Source: Pelobates cultripes (lineage: Eukaryota; Chordata; Amphibia; Anura; Pelobatidae). From it: a stretch of DNA of 64,000 nt. The stretch lies in the NCBI GenBank assembly GCA_933207985.1, contig OW240920.1, positions 149,823,826 through 149,887,825 on the forward strand. The letters are read 5' to 3'. Every line of letters starts with the position of its first letter. Positions within the stretch are counted from its first letter, which is position 1. The translations under genes and the position numbers were made by a program. The notes under the pieces were generated by a model. The model did no database searches and was not told where the DNA came from. It saw only the letters and a program-made list of their open reading frames with translations. Shown piece by piece: positions 10,608 through 22,920 of the stretch.

Positions 10608-12521
10608 CAGTAATATGCAGTGTGTGAGTGTATCACAGAGCTCCACAGCAATAAAACCCAGTAATGTGCAGTGTGTATGAGGTATCACAGAGCTCCACAG
10701 CAATAAAACTCACAGTAATGTGCAGGTGTATGAGGGTATCACAGAGCTCCACAGTAATAAAACTCACATTAATGTGCAGTGTGTATGAGTGTATCACAGA
10801 GCTCCACAGTAATAAAACTCCCAGTAATGTGCAGTGTGTATGAGGGTATCACAGAGCTCCACAGCAATAAAACTCACAGTAATGTGCAGGGTGTATGAGG
10901 GTATCACAGAGCTCCACAGTAATAAAACTCACATTAATGTGCAGTGTGTATGAGTGTATCACAGAGCTCCACAGTAATAAAACTCCCAGTAATGTGCAGT
11001 GTGTATGAGTGTATCACAGAGCTCCACAGTAATAATACTCCCAGTAATGTGCAGTGTGTATGAGTGTATCACAGAGCTCCACAGTAATAATACTCCCAGT
11101 AATGTGCAGTGTGTATGAGTGTATCACAGAGCTCCACAGTAATAAAACTCCCAGTAATGTGCAGTGTGTGTGAGTGTATCACAGAGCTCCACAGCAATAA
11201 AACTCTCAGTAATGTGCAGTGTGTATGAGTGTCACAGAGCTCCACAGTAATAAATCTCACAGTAATGTGCAGTGTATGAGGGTATCACAGAGCTCCACAG
11301 TAATAAAACTCACAGTAATGTGCAGTGTGTATGAGGGTATCACAGAGCTCCACAGCAATAATACTCACTGTAATGTGCAGTGTGTATGAGTGTATCACAG
11401 AGCTCCACAGTAATAAAACTCACAGTAATGTGCAGTGTGTATGTGGGTATCACAGAGCTCCACAGCAATAAAACTCACAGTAATGTGCAGTGTGTATGAG
11501 GGTATCACAGAGCTCCACAGCAATAAAACTCACAGTAATGTGCAGGGTGTATGAGGGTATCACAGAGCTCCACAGCAATAATACTCCCAGTAATGTGCAG
11601 GGTGTATGAGGGTATCACAGAGCTCCACAGTAATAATACTCCCAGTAATGTGCAGGGTGTATGAGGGTATCACAGAGCTCCACAGTAATAATACTCCCAG
11701 TAATGTGCAGGGTGTATGAGGGTATCACAGAGCTCCACAGTAATAAAACTCCCAGTAATGTGCAGTGTGTATGAGGGTATCACAGAGCTCCACAGCAATA
11801 AAACTCACAGTAATGTGCAGGGTGTATGAGGGTATCACAGAGCTCCACAGTAATAAAACTCACATTAATGTGCAGTGTGTATGAGTGTATCACAGAGCTC
11901 CACAGTAATAAAACTCCCAGTAATGTGCAGTGTGTATGAGGGTATCACAGAGCTCCACAGTAATAAAACTCCCAGTAATGTGCAGTGTGTATGAGGGTAT
12001 CACAGAGCTCCACAGTAATACAACTCCCAGTAATGTGCAGTGTGTATGAGTGTATCACAGAGCTCCACAGTAATAAACTCACAGTAATGTGTAGTATGTA
12101 TGAGTGTATCACATAGCTCCACAGCAATAATACTCCCAGTAATGTGCAGTATGAGTGTATCACAGAGCTCCACAGTAATAAAACTCCCAGTAATGTGCAG
12201 TGTGTATGAGCGTATCACAGAGCTCCACAGCAATAAACTCACAGTAATGTGCAATGTGTATGAGCGTATCACAGAGCTCCACAGCAATAAACTCACAGTA
12301 ATGTGCAGTGTGTATGTGTATCACAGAGCTCCACAGTAATAAAACTCCCAGTAATGTGCAGGGTGTATGAGGGTATCACAGAGCTCCACAGTAATAAAAC
12401 TCCCAGTAATGTGCAGGGTGTATGAGTGTATCACAGAGCTCCACAGTAATAAAACTCCCAGTAATGTGCAGTGTGTGTGAGGGTATCACAGAGCTCCACA
12501 GCAATAAAACTCACAGTAATG
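10608..12521 (+). repeat. Satellite A (second array)
   Basis: About 35 units by length. The order of unit variants at 11200-12521 follows that at 8200-9460, offset by 3010-3061 bp, indicating a block duplication. Confidence 0.95.
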
Positions 12522-12751
12522 AATGTGTGGAATACCTTGGGTGACTGTGTGGTGGGTGCAGTAAGATGGCCGCCTCTCTGAGTGGATTCAGATGGATTGC
12601 TGTGTGGTGGGTGCAGTAAGATGGCCGCCTCTCTGTGGGCGGAGTCTGATTTGACTCAGGTTGAACTGCATGCTGGAAGAGAAAGATGGCGGCAACTGGC
12701 TGGTCAGAGAGAATGTTACAGCTGGTGCTAAAAATGAATGGATTCCACAGT
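12522..12751 (+). repeat. Spacer (copy 2)
   Basis: Practically identical to 9461-9690, including the three YY1-like motifs and the ATG at 12686. Confidence 0.9.
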
Positions 12752-15700
12752 GAGGGTATTATATCCTATAGTGTTATATTATTATATGGTGTTATTATAT
12801 CCTATAGTGTTATTATATCCTATAGTGTTATATTATTATATGGTGTTATTATATCCTATAGTGTTATATTATATGGTGTTATTATATCCTATAGTGTTAT
12901 ATTATTATATGGTGTTATTATATCCTATAGTGTTATATTATTATATAGTGTTATTATATCCTATAGTGTTATATTATTATATGGTGTTATTATATCCTAT
13001 AGTGTTATATTATTATATGGTGTTATTATATCCTATAGTGTTATATTATTATATGGTGTTATTATATCCTATAGTGTTATATTATTATATGGTGTTATTA
13101 TATCCTATAGTGTTATATTATTATATGGTGTTATTATATCCTATAGTGTTTATATTATATGGTGTTATTATATCCTATAGTGTTATATTATTATATGATG
13201 TTATTATATCCTATAGTGTTATATTATTATATGGTGTTATTATATCCTATAGTGTTATATTATTATATGGTGTTATTATATCCTATAGTGTTATATTATT
13301 ATATGGTGTTATTATATCCTATAGTGTTATATTATTATAGTGGTGTATATCCTATAGTGTTGTTATATCCTATAGTGTTATTATATCCTATAGTGTTATA
13401 TTATTATATGGTGTTATTATATCCTATAGTGTTATATTATATGGTGTTATTATATTATATGGTGTTATTATATCCTATAGTGTTATATTATATGGTGTTA
13501 TTATATTATATGGTGTTATTATATTATATGGTGTTATTATATCCTATAGTGTTATATTATATGGTGTTATTATATTATATGGTGTTATTATATCCTATAG
13601 TGTTATATTATATAGTGTTATTATATTATATGGTGTTATTATATCCTATAGTGTTATATTATATGGTGTTATTATATTATATGTTATTATATCCTATAGT
13701 GTTATATTATTATATAGTGTTATTATATCCTATAGTGTTATATTATTATATGGTGTTATTATATCCTATAGTGTTATATTATGATATGGTGTTATTATAT
13801 CCTATAGTGTTATATTATTATATAGTGTTATTATATCCTATAGTGTTATTATATCCTATAGTGTTATATTATTATATAGTGTTATTATATCCTATAGTGT
13901 TGTTATATTATATGGTGGTGTTATATCCTATAGTGTTGTTATATCCTATAGTGTTATTCCTATAGTGTTATATTATTATATTGGTGTTATTATATCCTAT
14001 AGTGTTATATTATTATATGGTGTTATTATATCCTATAGTGTTATATTATTATATGGTGTTATTATATCCTATAGTGTTATATTATTATATGGTGTTATTA
14101 TATCCTATAGTGTTATATTATTATATGGTGTTATTATATCCTATAGTGTTATATTATTATATGGTGTTATTATATCCTATAGTGTTATATTATATGATGT
14201 TATTATATCCTATAGTGTTATATTATTATATGATGTTATTATATCCTATAGTGTTTATATTTTTATATGGTGTTATTATATCCTATAGTGTTATATTATT
14301 ATATGGTGGTGTTATATCCTATAGTGTTGTTATATCCTATAGTGTTATTATATCCTATAGTGTTATATTATTATATGGTGTTATTATATCCTATAGTGTT
14401 ATATTATATGATGTTATTATATCCTATAGTGTTATATTATATAGTGTTATATTATATAGTGTTATATCCTATAGTGTTATATTATTATAGGGTGTTATTA
14501 TATCCTATAGTGTTATATTATATGGTGTTATTATATTATATGGTGTTATTATATCCTATAGTGTTATATTATATAGTGTTATTATATCCTATAGTGTTAT
14601 ATTATATAGTGTTATTATATTATATGGTGTTATTATATCCTATAGTGTTATATTATATAGTGTTATTATATTATATGGTGTTATTATATCCTATAGTGTT
14701 ATATTATATGGTGTTATTATATCCTATAGTGTTATATTATATGGTGTTATTATATCCTATAGTGTTGTTATATTATATGGTGTTATTATATTATATGGTG
14801 TTATTATATCCTATAGTGTTATATTATATGGTGTTATTATATCCTATAGTGTTATATTATATAGTGTTATATTATATAGTGTTATATTATATAGTGTTAT
14901 ATCCTATAGTGTTATATTATATAGTGTTATATCCTATAGTGTTATATTATATAGTGTTATATCCTATAGTGTTATATTATTATATGGTGTTGTTATATCC
15001 TATAGTGTTATATTATTATATGGTGTTATTATATCCTATAGTGTTATATTATATAGTGTTATATCCTATAGTGTAATATTATTATATAGTGTTATTATAT
15101 CCTATAGTGTTATATTATTATATGGTGTTATTATATCCTATAGTGTTATATTATATGATGTTATTATATCCTATAGTGTTATATTATATAGTGTTATATC
15201 CTATAGTGTTATATTATTATATAGTGTTATATTATATGGTGTTATTATATCCTATAGTGTTATATTATTATATAGTGTTATTATATCCTATAGTGTTATA
15301 TTATTATATGGTGTTATTATATCCTATAGTGTTATATTATGATATGGTGTTATTATATCCTATAGTGTTATATTATTATATAGTGTTATTATATCCTATA
15401 GTGTTATATTATTATATGGTGGTGTTATATCCTATAGTGTTGTTATATCCTATAGTGTTATTATATCCTATAGTGTTATATTATTATATGGTGTTATTAT
15501 ATCCTATAGTGTTATATTATTATATAGTGTTATTATATCCTATAGTGTTATATTATTATATGGTGTTGTTATATCCTATAGTGTTGTTATATCCGATAGT
15601 GTTGTTATATCCTATAGTGTTGTTATATCCTATAGTGTTGTTATATCCTATAGTGTTGTTATATCCTATAGTGTTATATTATATGGTGTTATTATATCCT

Positions 15701-15842
15701 ATAGTGTTGTTATATCCCATAGTGTTGTTATATCCTATAGTGTTGTTATATCCTATAGTGTTGTTATATATTATATAGTGTTAAATTATATGGTGTTATT
15801 ATATCCTATAGTGTTATATTATATGGTGTTAGTATATATTAT
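12752..15842 (+). repeat. Satellite B (second, 3.1-kb array)
   Basis: Same 36-bp repeat with shorter 18- and 30-bp variants, breaking down at TTAGTATATATTATG. No gene inside. Confidence 0.95.
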
Positions 15843-16932
15843 GTTTGGGCCGTTTGTACATTAACCGAGGGTACTTGTGCCAGTTGTTTGTGGTTGTCAT
15901 CATTTAGCATGTCCTGTGGGCTATGGGTGGTAGATGGAGATGAGGGGGGAGGGGGATATTTGGTTGAGACACTGTGCTTGAGTATGTGTCGGTGACTGGG
16001 TTGGTATCAGCTTTTGATATTGTTACTTGTTGGCTATTGTCGGTTTGGTCCGTTCTGTGTGTACATTCTCAGGTAGCTTGTCTTCATATGAGACAACATT
16101 ACACTTTTCAGTAGCATGCCTCTCTAAGCCTTCTGGTGGGCCATAAGGGTGAGCCATGGTTTCCACAGCTTTTCTGTCTTCCTTGTTTTCATGTATGAGT
16201 CAGAGGAAAGCACTGCATATCTATAGTATTGGTATATCTTGTCTACCAGTTCCTTGTTTGAGGGGCAGTAAGCTTTTTTTCCAGTGGAGTGCCACAAGGT
16301 TTCTTGCCGCTAGTATGATAAGAGAGGCTAGCCTCTTGGTTTCTATCTTCCACGTGTCTGAGAATATCAACAGGAGCCCCACCATCGGTGTGATGAGGTG
16401 TGTAGTATGTAGCACTTTGTTCAGTATCATTTGTACATGCGTCCATAGGGGTTCGATATCCCTGCACTCCAACCAGTTGTGGGTCATGTTGCCTTCTTGA
16501 GTTCCACATCTCCAGCACTGAGGGTTAACATCGGGATATATTTGTTGTAGCCGTTGTGGGGTAAGGTACCATCGGTAGACTACCTTCTTGTGAGCTTCTA
16601 TGTGGGAAAAGCAGGATGTGATGCCTTTGAGGGATCTAAGCCAATGTTCATCTGTGAGCCTGGGCATGCCCTCCTTTTCCCATTGAGTTACATATTTAAA
16701 GGAGCAGGGTGCTGTTTTATCTGAGAGAGTTTTGTAGCAAAGGGATAGGGTTTTAGGTTTAGTAGGGGGCAGAGTGTTACCTCTTGATGAGGGACGGTAA
16801 AGCATCTGCCTGTGTGGTCGGTGTGTTCATGGGTAAGGTCACTTTAGTGTTAATGATGCTTTTTAGCTGAAGGTACGGAAAAATAAGAGAGTTGGGTAGA
16901 TGGTATTTTCTTTGTAGGTCTGGGAAGGGTAA

Positions 16933-17930
16933 TGTAGCGGAGCGGCAATATTAAATCCCACGATCTCCGCTGGTTCAGAATGTATTCCACAGTTAAGCGC
17001 TGAAAAACAAGGCAATATCCCAAATCTCCCAGTAACCGGACGAAACACAGTTCTGAGAGTCAATTGCAAGCTTTATTCACAGGCTCCACAATTTATACAA
17101 TTCTCCATGCAAGGGGTTTCCCGAGTCCTGTCCCAGGGGTATTCCAGGGGTGGACTACGTGGGGAACTTACAGTACAGAGCATTTCTCCCATCAGGCACT
17201 GCTGCACGAGAGGGATCCTCCCACTGGAATGTACCGTTAAGTGGATTATCCCTTCGTGCAGCAGAACCGGCAATTTATATTAAAATATACAACTTTTCGA
17301 ATATTAGGTCTATTTGCACGAATGGACGTTCGGTAGATAGCTGGGGTCTGAGCGCATCATTCGTGAGACTACCGCTCAGATCCCAGCTAAAACAACCGAA
17401 CGCCGCACGGAAAACATATTCACCAAAACATGCATTTAAAAGACCGATTGACATATGGGGAATAAAATACCGAACGGCCCGGAACTCCCAAACGGCCTGG
17501 AAGTCCAGCAGTGTTCGGGCCGTCGAGTAGCCGTTTTTAGTACCACGCGCTCGACGACCAAACACCGCTGGAGGAACAAAGGATCCAAGATGGCCGACTG
17601 CCGCACGGTCGGTAGTCGAACGACGGCCACCTAGGAGAGCCTCTAATTACCGATTGCAACATTGTTGCAATCGGTTAACGATCACCACTCGTCTCTCAAT
17701 GTGTGGGCTATACATGTGGGTCTTATTCGGTTCACGAACAGCCCGCAAAGGCGCTGTTCGTGAAACGAACGGAAATCAGCTATCTGCTTTCGGCAGATAG
17801 CCAATGCAAGTAATACAATGTTAGGCAATCACAGTCTATACACACAGAAACATACGCATCCTCAAAACAGTACAGGCAACCCTTAAAGCTATAGTCTTTA
17901 TATAATGTCCAAGTGGCTAGGTTTGCCACA
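16933..17930 (-). mobile_element. Solo LTR with 5-bp target duplication GGTAA
   Basis: 998 bp, flanked by GGTAA at 16928-16932 and 17931-17935. On the minus strand it starts TGTGGCAAACC and ends GCTACA; AATAAA lies at 17072-17077 (minus). It is inserted in the L1-type LINE. It is related to the LTR at 42676-43553. No internal coding region. Confidence 0.85.
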
Positions 17931-18700
17931 GGTAAAATAATCGATTGAGAGCACAAGTCTCTAATGTGGTTGAAAGCCGTGGGTCAACCAGGGTTTCAGC
18001 GACAATATTCCTTCCAGTGCCCCTAGTGGTGCATGTGAGCAAAATTTTTCTTTCTCAGACATGGTGGCTTGTAGATTATCCCAACGTTGTAGTGGTGGGG
18101 TATAGCTAGGCTACATGTGGTCGAAATGCTTTTGGTGACCACATTGCGTTTATCAAGGAGCTTGGAAGGGTTTTGTCGTGTTCCATGTCTACCCACTGGC
18201 AAGTATTCCGGGGTGCGTGAAGTCGGACAGCGGATTCGAGAATAGCTACCTCATAGAAGGCCACCAGGTTTGGGAGATCCAGAACTCCAACTGTTGGAGC
18301 AAGTTGAAGTAGGAGAAGAGGTAGGCGAGGCTTTGCCTTACCCCAGACAAATTTGTTTAACGTGGTCTAGATAGTTTTTAAAATTTGTAGTGGAACCTGC
18401 AAAGGCAACATTTTAAATATGTATAAAATTTTGGGTAATAACATCATTCTGATTGTGTGGAATTTGCCCAGCCATGACAGCTGGACGTTTTTCCATTTCT
18501 GGAAGTTAGAGTTGCAGGTGTGGTTAATTGGTACATAGTTGAGAGATACCATTTTCTGTTTACGTAGAGCTAGTTTTACCCCCAGGTATGTAATATGTTT
18601 TTGTCTCCAGTCAAACTGGTATGTGAGGCGCAGTTGCTGAACTTGCGGTGTAGGTATGTTAATCGGCAGTGCCTGTGTTTCGGACTTGTTGAGCTTATAG

Positions 18701-19459
18701 AAAATATAAAACTATCAAGTAAAAATGGCGCTATAAAATCAATAAAAAAATAATATCACTCAAAAAGGCTAGCAAGCACTAATAAAAGTGAAATAGCTCT
18801 AAAACCACTCAAATAGAATACAAGAAAAGAACAAAAGTGCGCTGTGCCTTTAAGTGCTAATATAACAATATGAACAATATGTAAACCAATAATGGTCCAA
18901 CTGTAGTGAATAAAGTGCAAATACAGTATACGTATATTATTAAAGTGCAAATAAATATAATCCAGTGGTAAATACCCTGTGAATATGTGCTCACTGTGAA
19001 ATACAAACAACAAAGAACTTACTCCTTTAAATTTAGACTCTGCTGTCACTTGAAGGAGTATCTCTTTAAAAACGCTCCACATAAAAACATAAGATAGAGG
19101 GACAAAAGAACACAATATAGTGTAACTCTGTATCACAAATGTAACCAGGAAATAATAAAAGAATATCACTCACAATGGTAGAGCAGAATAAAGTCTGCTC
19201 TAACTATAAAAGCGTGCAAATCCTCTCATCAGGATTCTGTAGGATAGTAGATAGATGTGCTTAAAACAAGCAGGACGGCACCAAATAAAAATAAGACTTT
19301 ATTGGTATAAAATTTCACAGTGAGCACATATTCACAGGGTATTTACCACTGGATTATATTTATTTGCACTTTATTCACTACAGTTGGACCATTATTGGTT
19401 TACATATTGTTCATATTGTTATATTAGCACTTAAAGGCACAGCGCACTTTTGTTCTTTT
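18701..19459. mobile_element. Unclassified 759-bp insertion with 16-bp target duplication
   Basis: CTTGTTGAGCTTATAG is repeated at 18685-18700 and 19460-19475. Inside, about 150 bp at 18823-18998 returns inverted at 19311-19459 (AACAAAAGTGCGCTGTGCC), making a large foldback. No protein is recognised. A 16-bp duplication suggests target-primed insertion. Confidence 0.7.
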
Positions 19460-19883
19460 CTTGTTGAGCTTATAGTAGGAAACAAGCCCGTAGTTGTGTA
19501 GTAAGGTCAGGAGTCGTGGTAGAGATGTCTCTCGGCTGCTTAAGGATAGTAAAACATTGTCTGCAAACATGGTCAGTTGGTAGTTCGTGTCATTGATATG
19601 AATTCCCGTGATAAGTGGGTCTTGCTGAATTTTGTGAGCTAGTGGTTCTAGTGAAAGGATGAAGAGAAGGGGGACATCCTTACCTTGTGCCATTAGAGAG
19701 ATTCAAGGGTGACAAAACAAACCCTGAGTGAGATATCTGGGCTGAAGGGTCCCCATATAACGCCATGATCCCTTGTATTAACTCGGGTGGGAATTTGTAT
19801 TTAGTTAGTACTAAAGACATAAAGCCCAATTAAGCCTATCGAAGGCTTTTTCCGCGGTCAGAAACAGGCTTTCTATGTTTTGC

Positions 19884-21170
19884 TTTTTTTTTTTTTTAAG
19901 ATAAACTGGGCATTCTAACCACATTCAGGTGATGAAGATTGCTTTCCACTTCTGAACATTTGGAAGGCAAAAAGTACAGTAAGACTATCTCATGGCTCGC
20001 ATGAAAGGATGACATAACTTTCGGTCTGAATTCCAGTACTGTCCAAAGTATGACCTTATCCTGGAAAAAAAAATTAGATGTTCATCTATTGTCCGACGAA
20101 AGAGCTCCCAACTCAGAAACTCTACGTCTGGAAGTAAAGGCTATAAGAAACACCGTTTTGAGAGTCAATAACAAAATGGGAAATTCATCCAGAGTCTGAA
20201 ATGCGGGATAGTGAAGAGCTGACAAGACCAATGGAAAACCATTGAGATTCTTATGTATTCTAATTAAAGAGCTGTTGCTGCATTTGTGGCGTAATAGTAG
20301 TAAACAAAGTCCGGCAAACCCAACCCTTTCTTAATTCTACTTGGTTTATGATTCCAAATATATTTTAGGAGGGCAGAATTGATCTGAAAAATGAGATGAG
20401 ATTCTTGAGGTGGGTGGCTCTAATGACATATAAAAATTTTGGTAGGACATTCATTTTAATTGAATTCTTTTTACCTATGCACGAAATTAAAGATCACACC
20501 AATTTTCTATGTCGTCTCTAATTTTTGTCCAAATTGTTTTTCAAGTTACAATCATGCATCCTTGATGGGTTCTTTCAGAAATTTATGCCCAATCAAGCGA
20601 TATGAGTCCCTCCATTCCAAGTCAAATTTATCTTTTAAAATATTCAGTACATGTCTTGGGACAAAAAAGAAAAGAGCTTGTGTTTAATTTATATAGGGAA
20701 ATGTTGCCGAATTCTTGTAGGATAGATATTAGCGGAGTAAATGTGGACAACAAATTTTTCAGTGATGAGATAATGTAATTTGCAAATAGCCCAATTTTGT
20801 GTTCTTTGTCTCCCACGGATGTCTTCAATTTCTGGCCACTGTCTTATGTTTTCCGCTAAGGGCTCCATTGCCATCACAAATAAAAATGGCAACAATGGAC
20901 TACCCTGTCTTGTTCCATTAGTTAAAGAAAAAATATCCTATATTAATCCAGTTGCAGAAACGTTGTCTGTTGGATTAGAATATAACATGAACACAGCCCT
21001 GCTGAAAGGATCTGGTAAGCTAATTCGTAATATAACCTCCCTAAGGTATTTCCATTAAATTCTATTGCATCCAAAGAAAGAAGTAGAGAAGGCGTGTGGC
21101 CCAATTTTATTTGATGAATTAAATATATCGTCTAGTACTGTCCAGAGCCTGATGGTTCAAAACAAAGACG
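19884..21170 (-). mobile_element. Second L1-type LINE fragment with poly(A) tail
   Basis: A 14-T run at 19884-19897 marks the 3' poly(A) tail on the minus strand. Further 5', AMEPLAENIRQWPEI (20689-20895) matches the L1 RT segment before the FADD box. Many stops and frameshifts. Confidence 0.65.
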
Positions 21171-21352
21171 ACCTAGTCATTGTCAATTAAAGAAGGAAGT
21201 TACATAGGCTGAAAAGAGACATGTGTCCATCAAGTTCAGCCTTTCTTTACATTTGTTTTTTGGTGTTGATCCAAAAAAAAAACAAACTTTGAAGCACTTC
21301 CAGTTTTGCAACAAACTAGGAAAATAATTCACTCTTTACCTTAGAATGTCAG

Positions 21353-22631
21353 CAATGGCGTACATACCAGGGTTGCAGGGGTCGCGGCTGCGACCGGGTC
21401 CGGCCCACTCGGGGGCCCGGCCGCCCCTGCGACCCGGTATGTACCCACAGGGCCAGCCTCTTCCCCTGGGGGGCCCAGGAGGCGGCCACCTCAGGCCGGT
21501 CGGGCAGGCGGGCGTGAGGGAGCACTCAGTGCTTCCTTTTCAGCTCCCTCGTGCACCGCACTGATGCCAGAGCCGGAAGATGACGTCATCTTCCGGTGCC
21601 GGCATCCCTACGCGGCGCGCGAGGGAGCTGAAGAGGGAACACACAGGGGAAAGTGCTCCCTCGCGCGCCGGCCGGCCAGGCAGCCCACCCAGTGACCAGG
21701 AGCCCAGCAGCACCACTGGACCCCAGGGAATCCCCCCAGCACTCCAAAAGGTAAGGAGGCTGGGGGGATTAAATTTGAAAAAAAAAAAAATGTTAGTGTG
21801 TGTTAGTGAGTGTGTGTGTGTGTGTGTTAGAGTGTATGTGTGTGTTAGTGTGTGTGTGTGTGTGTTAGAGTGTATGTATGTGTGTGTGTCAGTGAATGTG
21901 TCTGTGAATGTGTCTGTTATTGGGTGTGTGTCTGCTAGTGAGTGTGTTACTGTGTGTGTCTGTTACTGAGTGTGTTTGATGTCTGTTAGTGAGTGTGTGT
22001 TTGTCAGTGAAAGTGTATGTTTTGTAAGTGAGTGTGTATGTATGTCTGTCGCTGAGTGTGTCTCTGTCAGTAAATGTGTGTGTCTGTTAGCTAGTGTGTA
22101 TGCGTCTGTTCGTGAGAGTGTGTGTCTTCAGCATTTACCTTTCTCCAGCGTCGGACTCCCCAGTGTCCGCCACTCAGCTCCGAAATGCACATGCGCGGCA
22201 AGAGGCGCGCGCGCATTTAAACCGCCATAGGAAAGCATTACTCAATGCTTTCCTATGGACGTTCAGTGTCTTCTCACTGTGATTTTCACAGTGAGAATCG
22301 CGGAAGCTCCTCTAGCAGCTGTCAATGAGACAGCCAGCAGAGGCTGGATTAACCCTCAGTGAAACATAGCCGTTTCTCTGAAACTGCTGTTTTCAACTGC
22401 AGGGTTAAAACTAGAGGGACCTGGCACCCAGACAACTTCATTGAGCTGATGTGATCTGGGTGTCTGTAGTGGTCCTTTAAGTGTGTGTGCATACCGCGGT
22501 CGCGGGGTCGCAGCCCTGCAACCCCTGTGACCAGGTCCCCGCCACCATATGTTGCGACCCCGACCCGCGCGGGGGGGGGGGCACGGATCAATTTTTGCAC
22601 CGGGGTCCCATGGGTCATGTGTACGCCACTG
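21353..22631. mobile_element. hAT-type non-autonomous element with nested MITE
   Basis: 1279 bp flanked by the 8-bp duplication AATGTCAG (21345-21352, 22632-22639). Ends are CAATGGCGTACATACC and, complemented, CAGTGGCGTACACATG, the CAG/CAA-GGCG type end of hAT elements. It contains GC-rich sequence, a long TG-rich tract (21790-22130) and a MITE remnant ending at TTAA 22477-22480. No transposase. Confidence 0.8.
21790..22130 (+). repeat. TG-rich microsatellite
   Basis: Degenerate GTGTGTGT with GAGTGTGT and TCTGTTAGT interruptions, within the hAT-type element. Confidence 0.85.
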
Positions 22632-22920
22632 AATGTCAGTCAGATTAATCATTGGATCAAGAAGCTATTACCCTACATTGAAAGATTATATCCTTGAATA
22701 TTCAGTTTTTTTGCAAGTACGCATCTAGTTGCTGTTTGAACATCTGTACGGACTCTGATAAAACCACTTTTTCAGGCAGATAATTCCATATCCTTATTAT
22801 TCTTACGGTAAATAAACCTTTCCTTTGACTTAAACCAAATCTTCTTTCTTCCAGTCTAAACGCATGACCTCGTGTCCTATGTAAAGTCCTGTTTGTGAAT
22901 AGATTTCCAGACAATGGTTT

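Larger units (their letters stand above)
15990..19883 (-). mobile_element. L1-type LINE (minus), split by two insertions
   Basis: Minus-strand fragments in element order are: RT block with PLAHKIQQDPLITGI and MFADNVLLSLS (19424-19693); thumb segment LSWLGKFHTIRMMLLPKILY (18367-18552); C-terminal domain with CWRCG..THNWLEC, the L1 CCHC knuckle (16221-16805). The catalytic FADD reads FADN, so it is dead. A solo LTR (16933-17930) and a 759-bp element (18701-19459) interrupt it. Confidence 0.8.
21190..22920 (-). mobile_element. CR1 LINE 3' end, interrupted by a hAT-type element
   Basis: Parts at 21190-21352 and 22632-22920 are the 3' tail and C-terminus of a CR1 element: LHRTRGHAFRLEERRFGL, RKGLFTVRIIRIWNYLPE and QLDAYLQKN on the minus strand. 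A comparable tail is at 40790-41470. The 5' remainder resumes near 25877-25990 after the LTR cluster. Confidence 0.7.

Noticed and set aside
4246..12521. Regular ~53-bp repeats that might suggest a CRISPR array
   Set aside because: Units are contiguous with no unique spacers, and the context is a vertebrate genome. It is an ordinary satellite.
9625..15778. Long open frames across satellite B (up to 351 codons)
   Set aside because: Open in more than one frame because the unit length is a multiple of 3 and lacks stops; one crosses the gap. Kept only as an observation, not as genes.
16156..16500. 114-codon plus-strand frame
   Set aside because: It is the antisense shadow of the L1 C-terminal domain.
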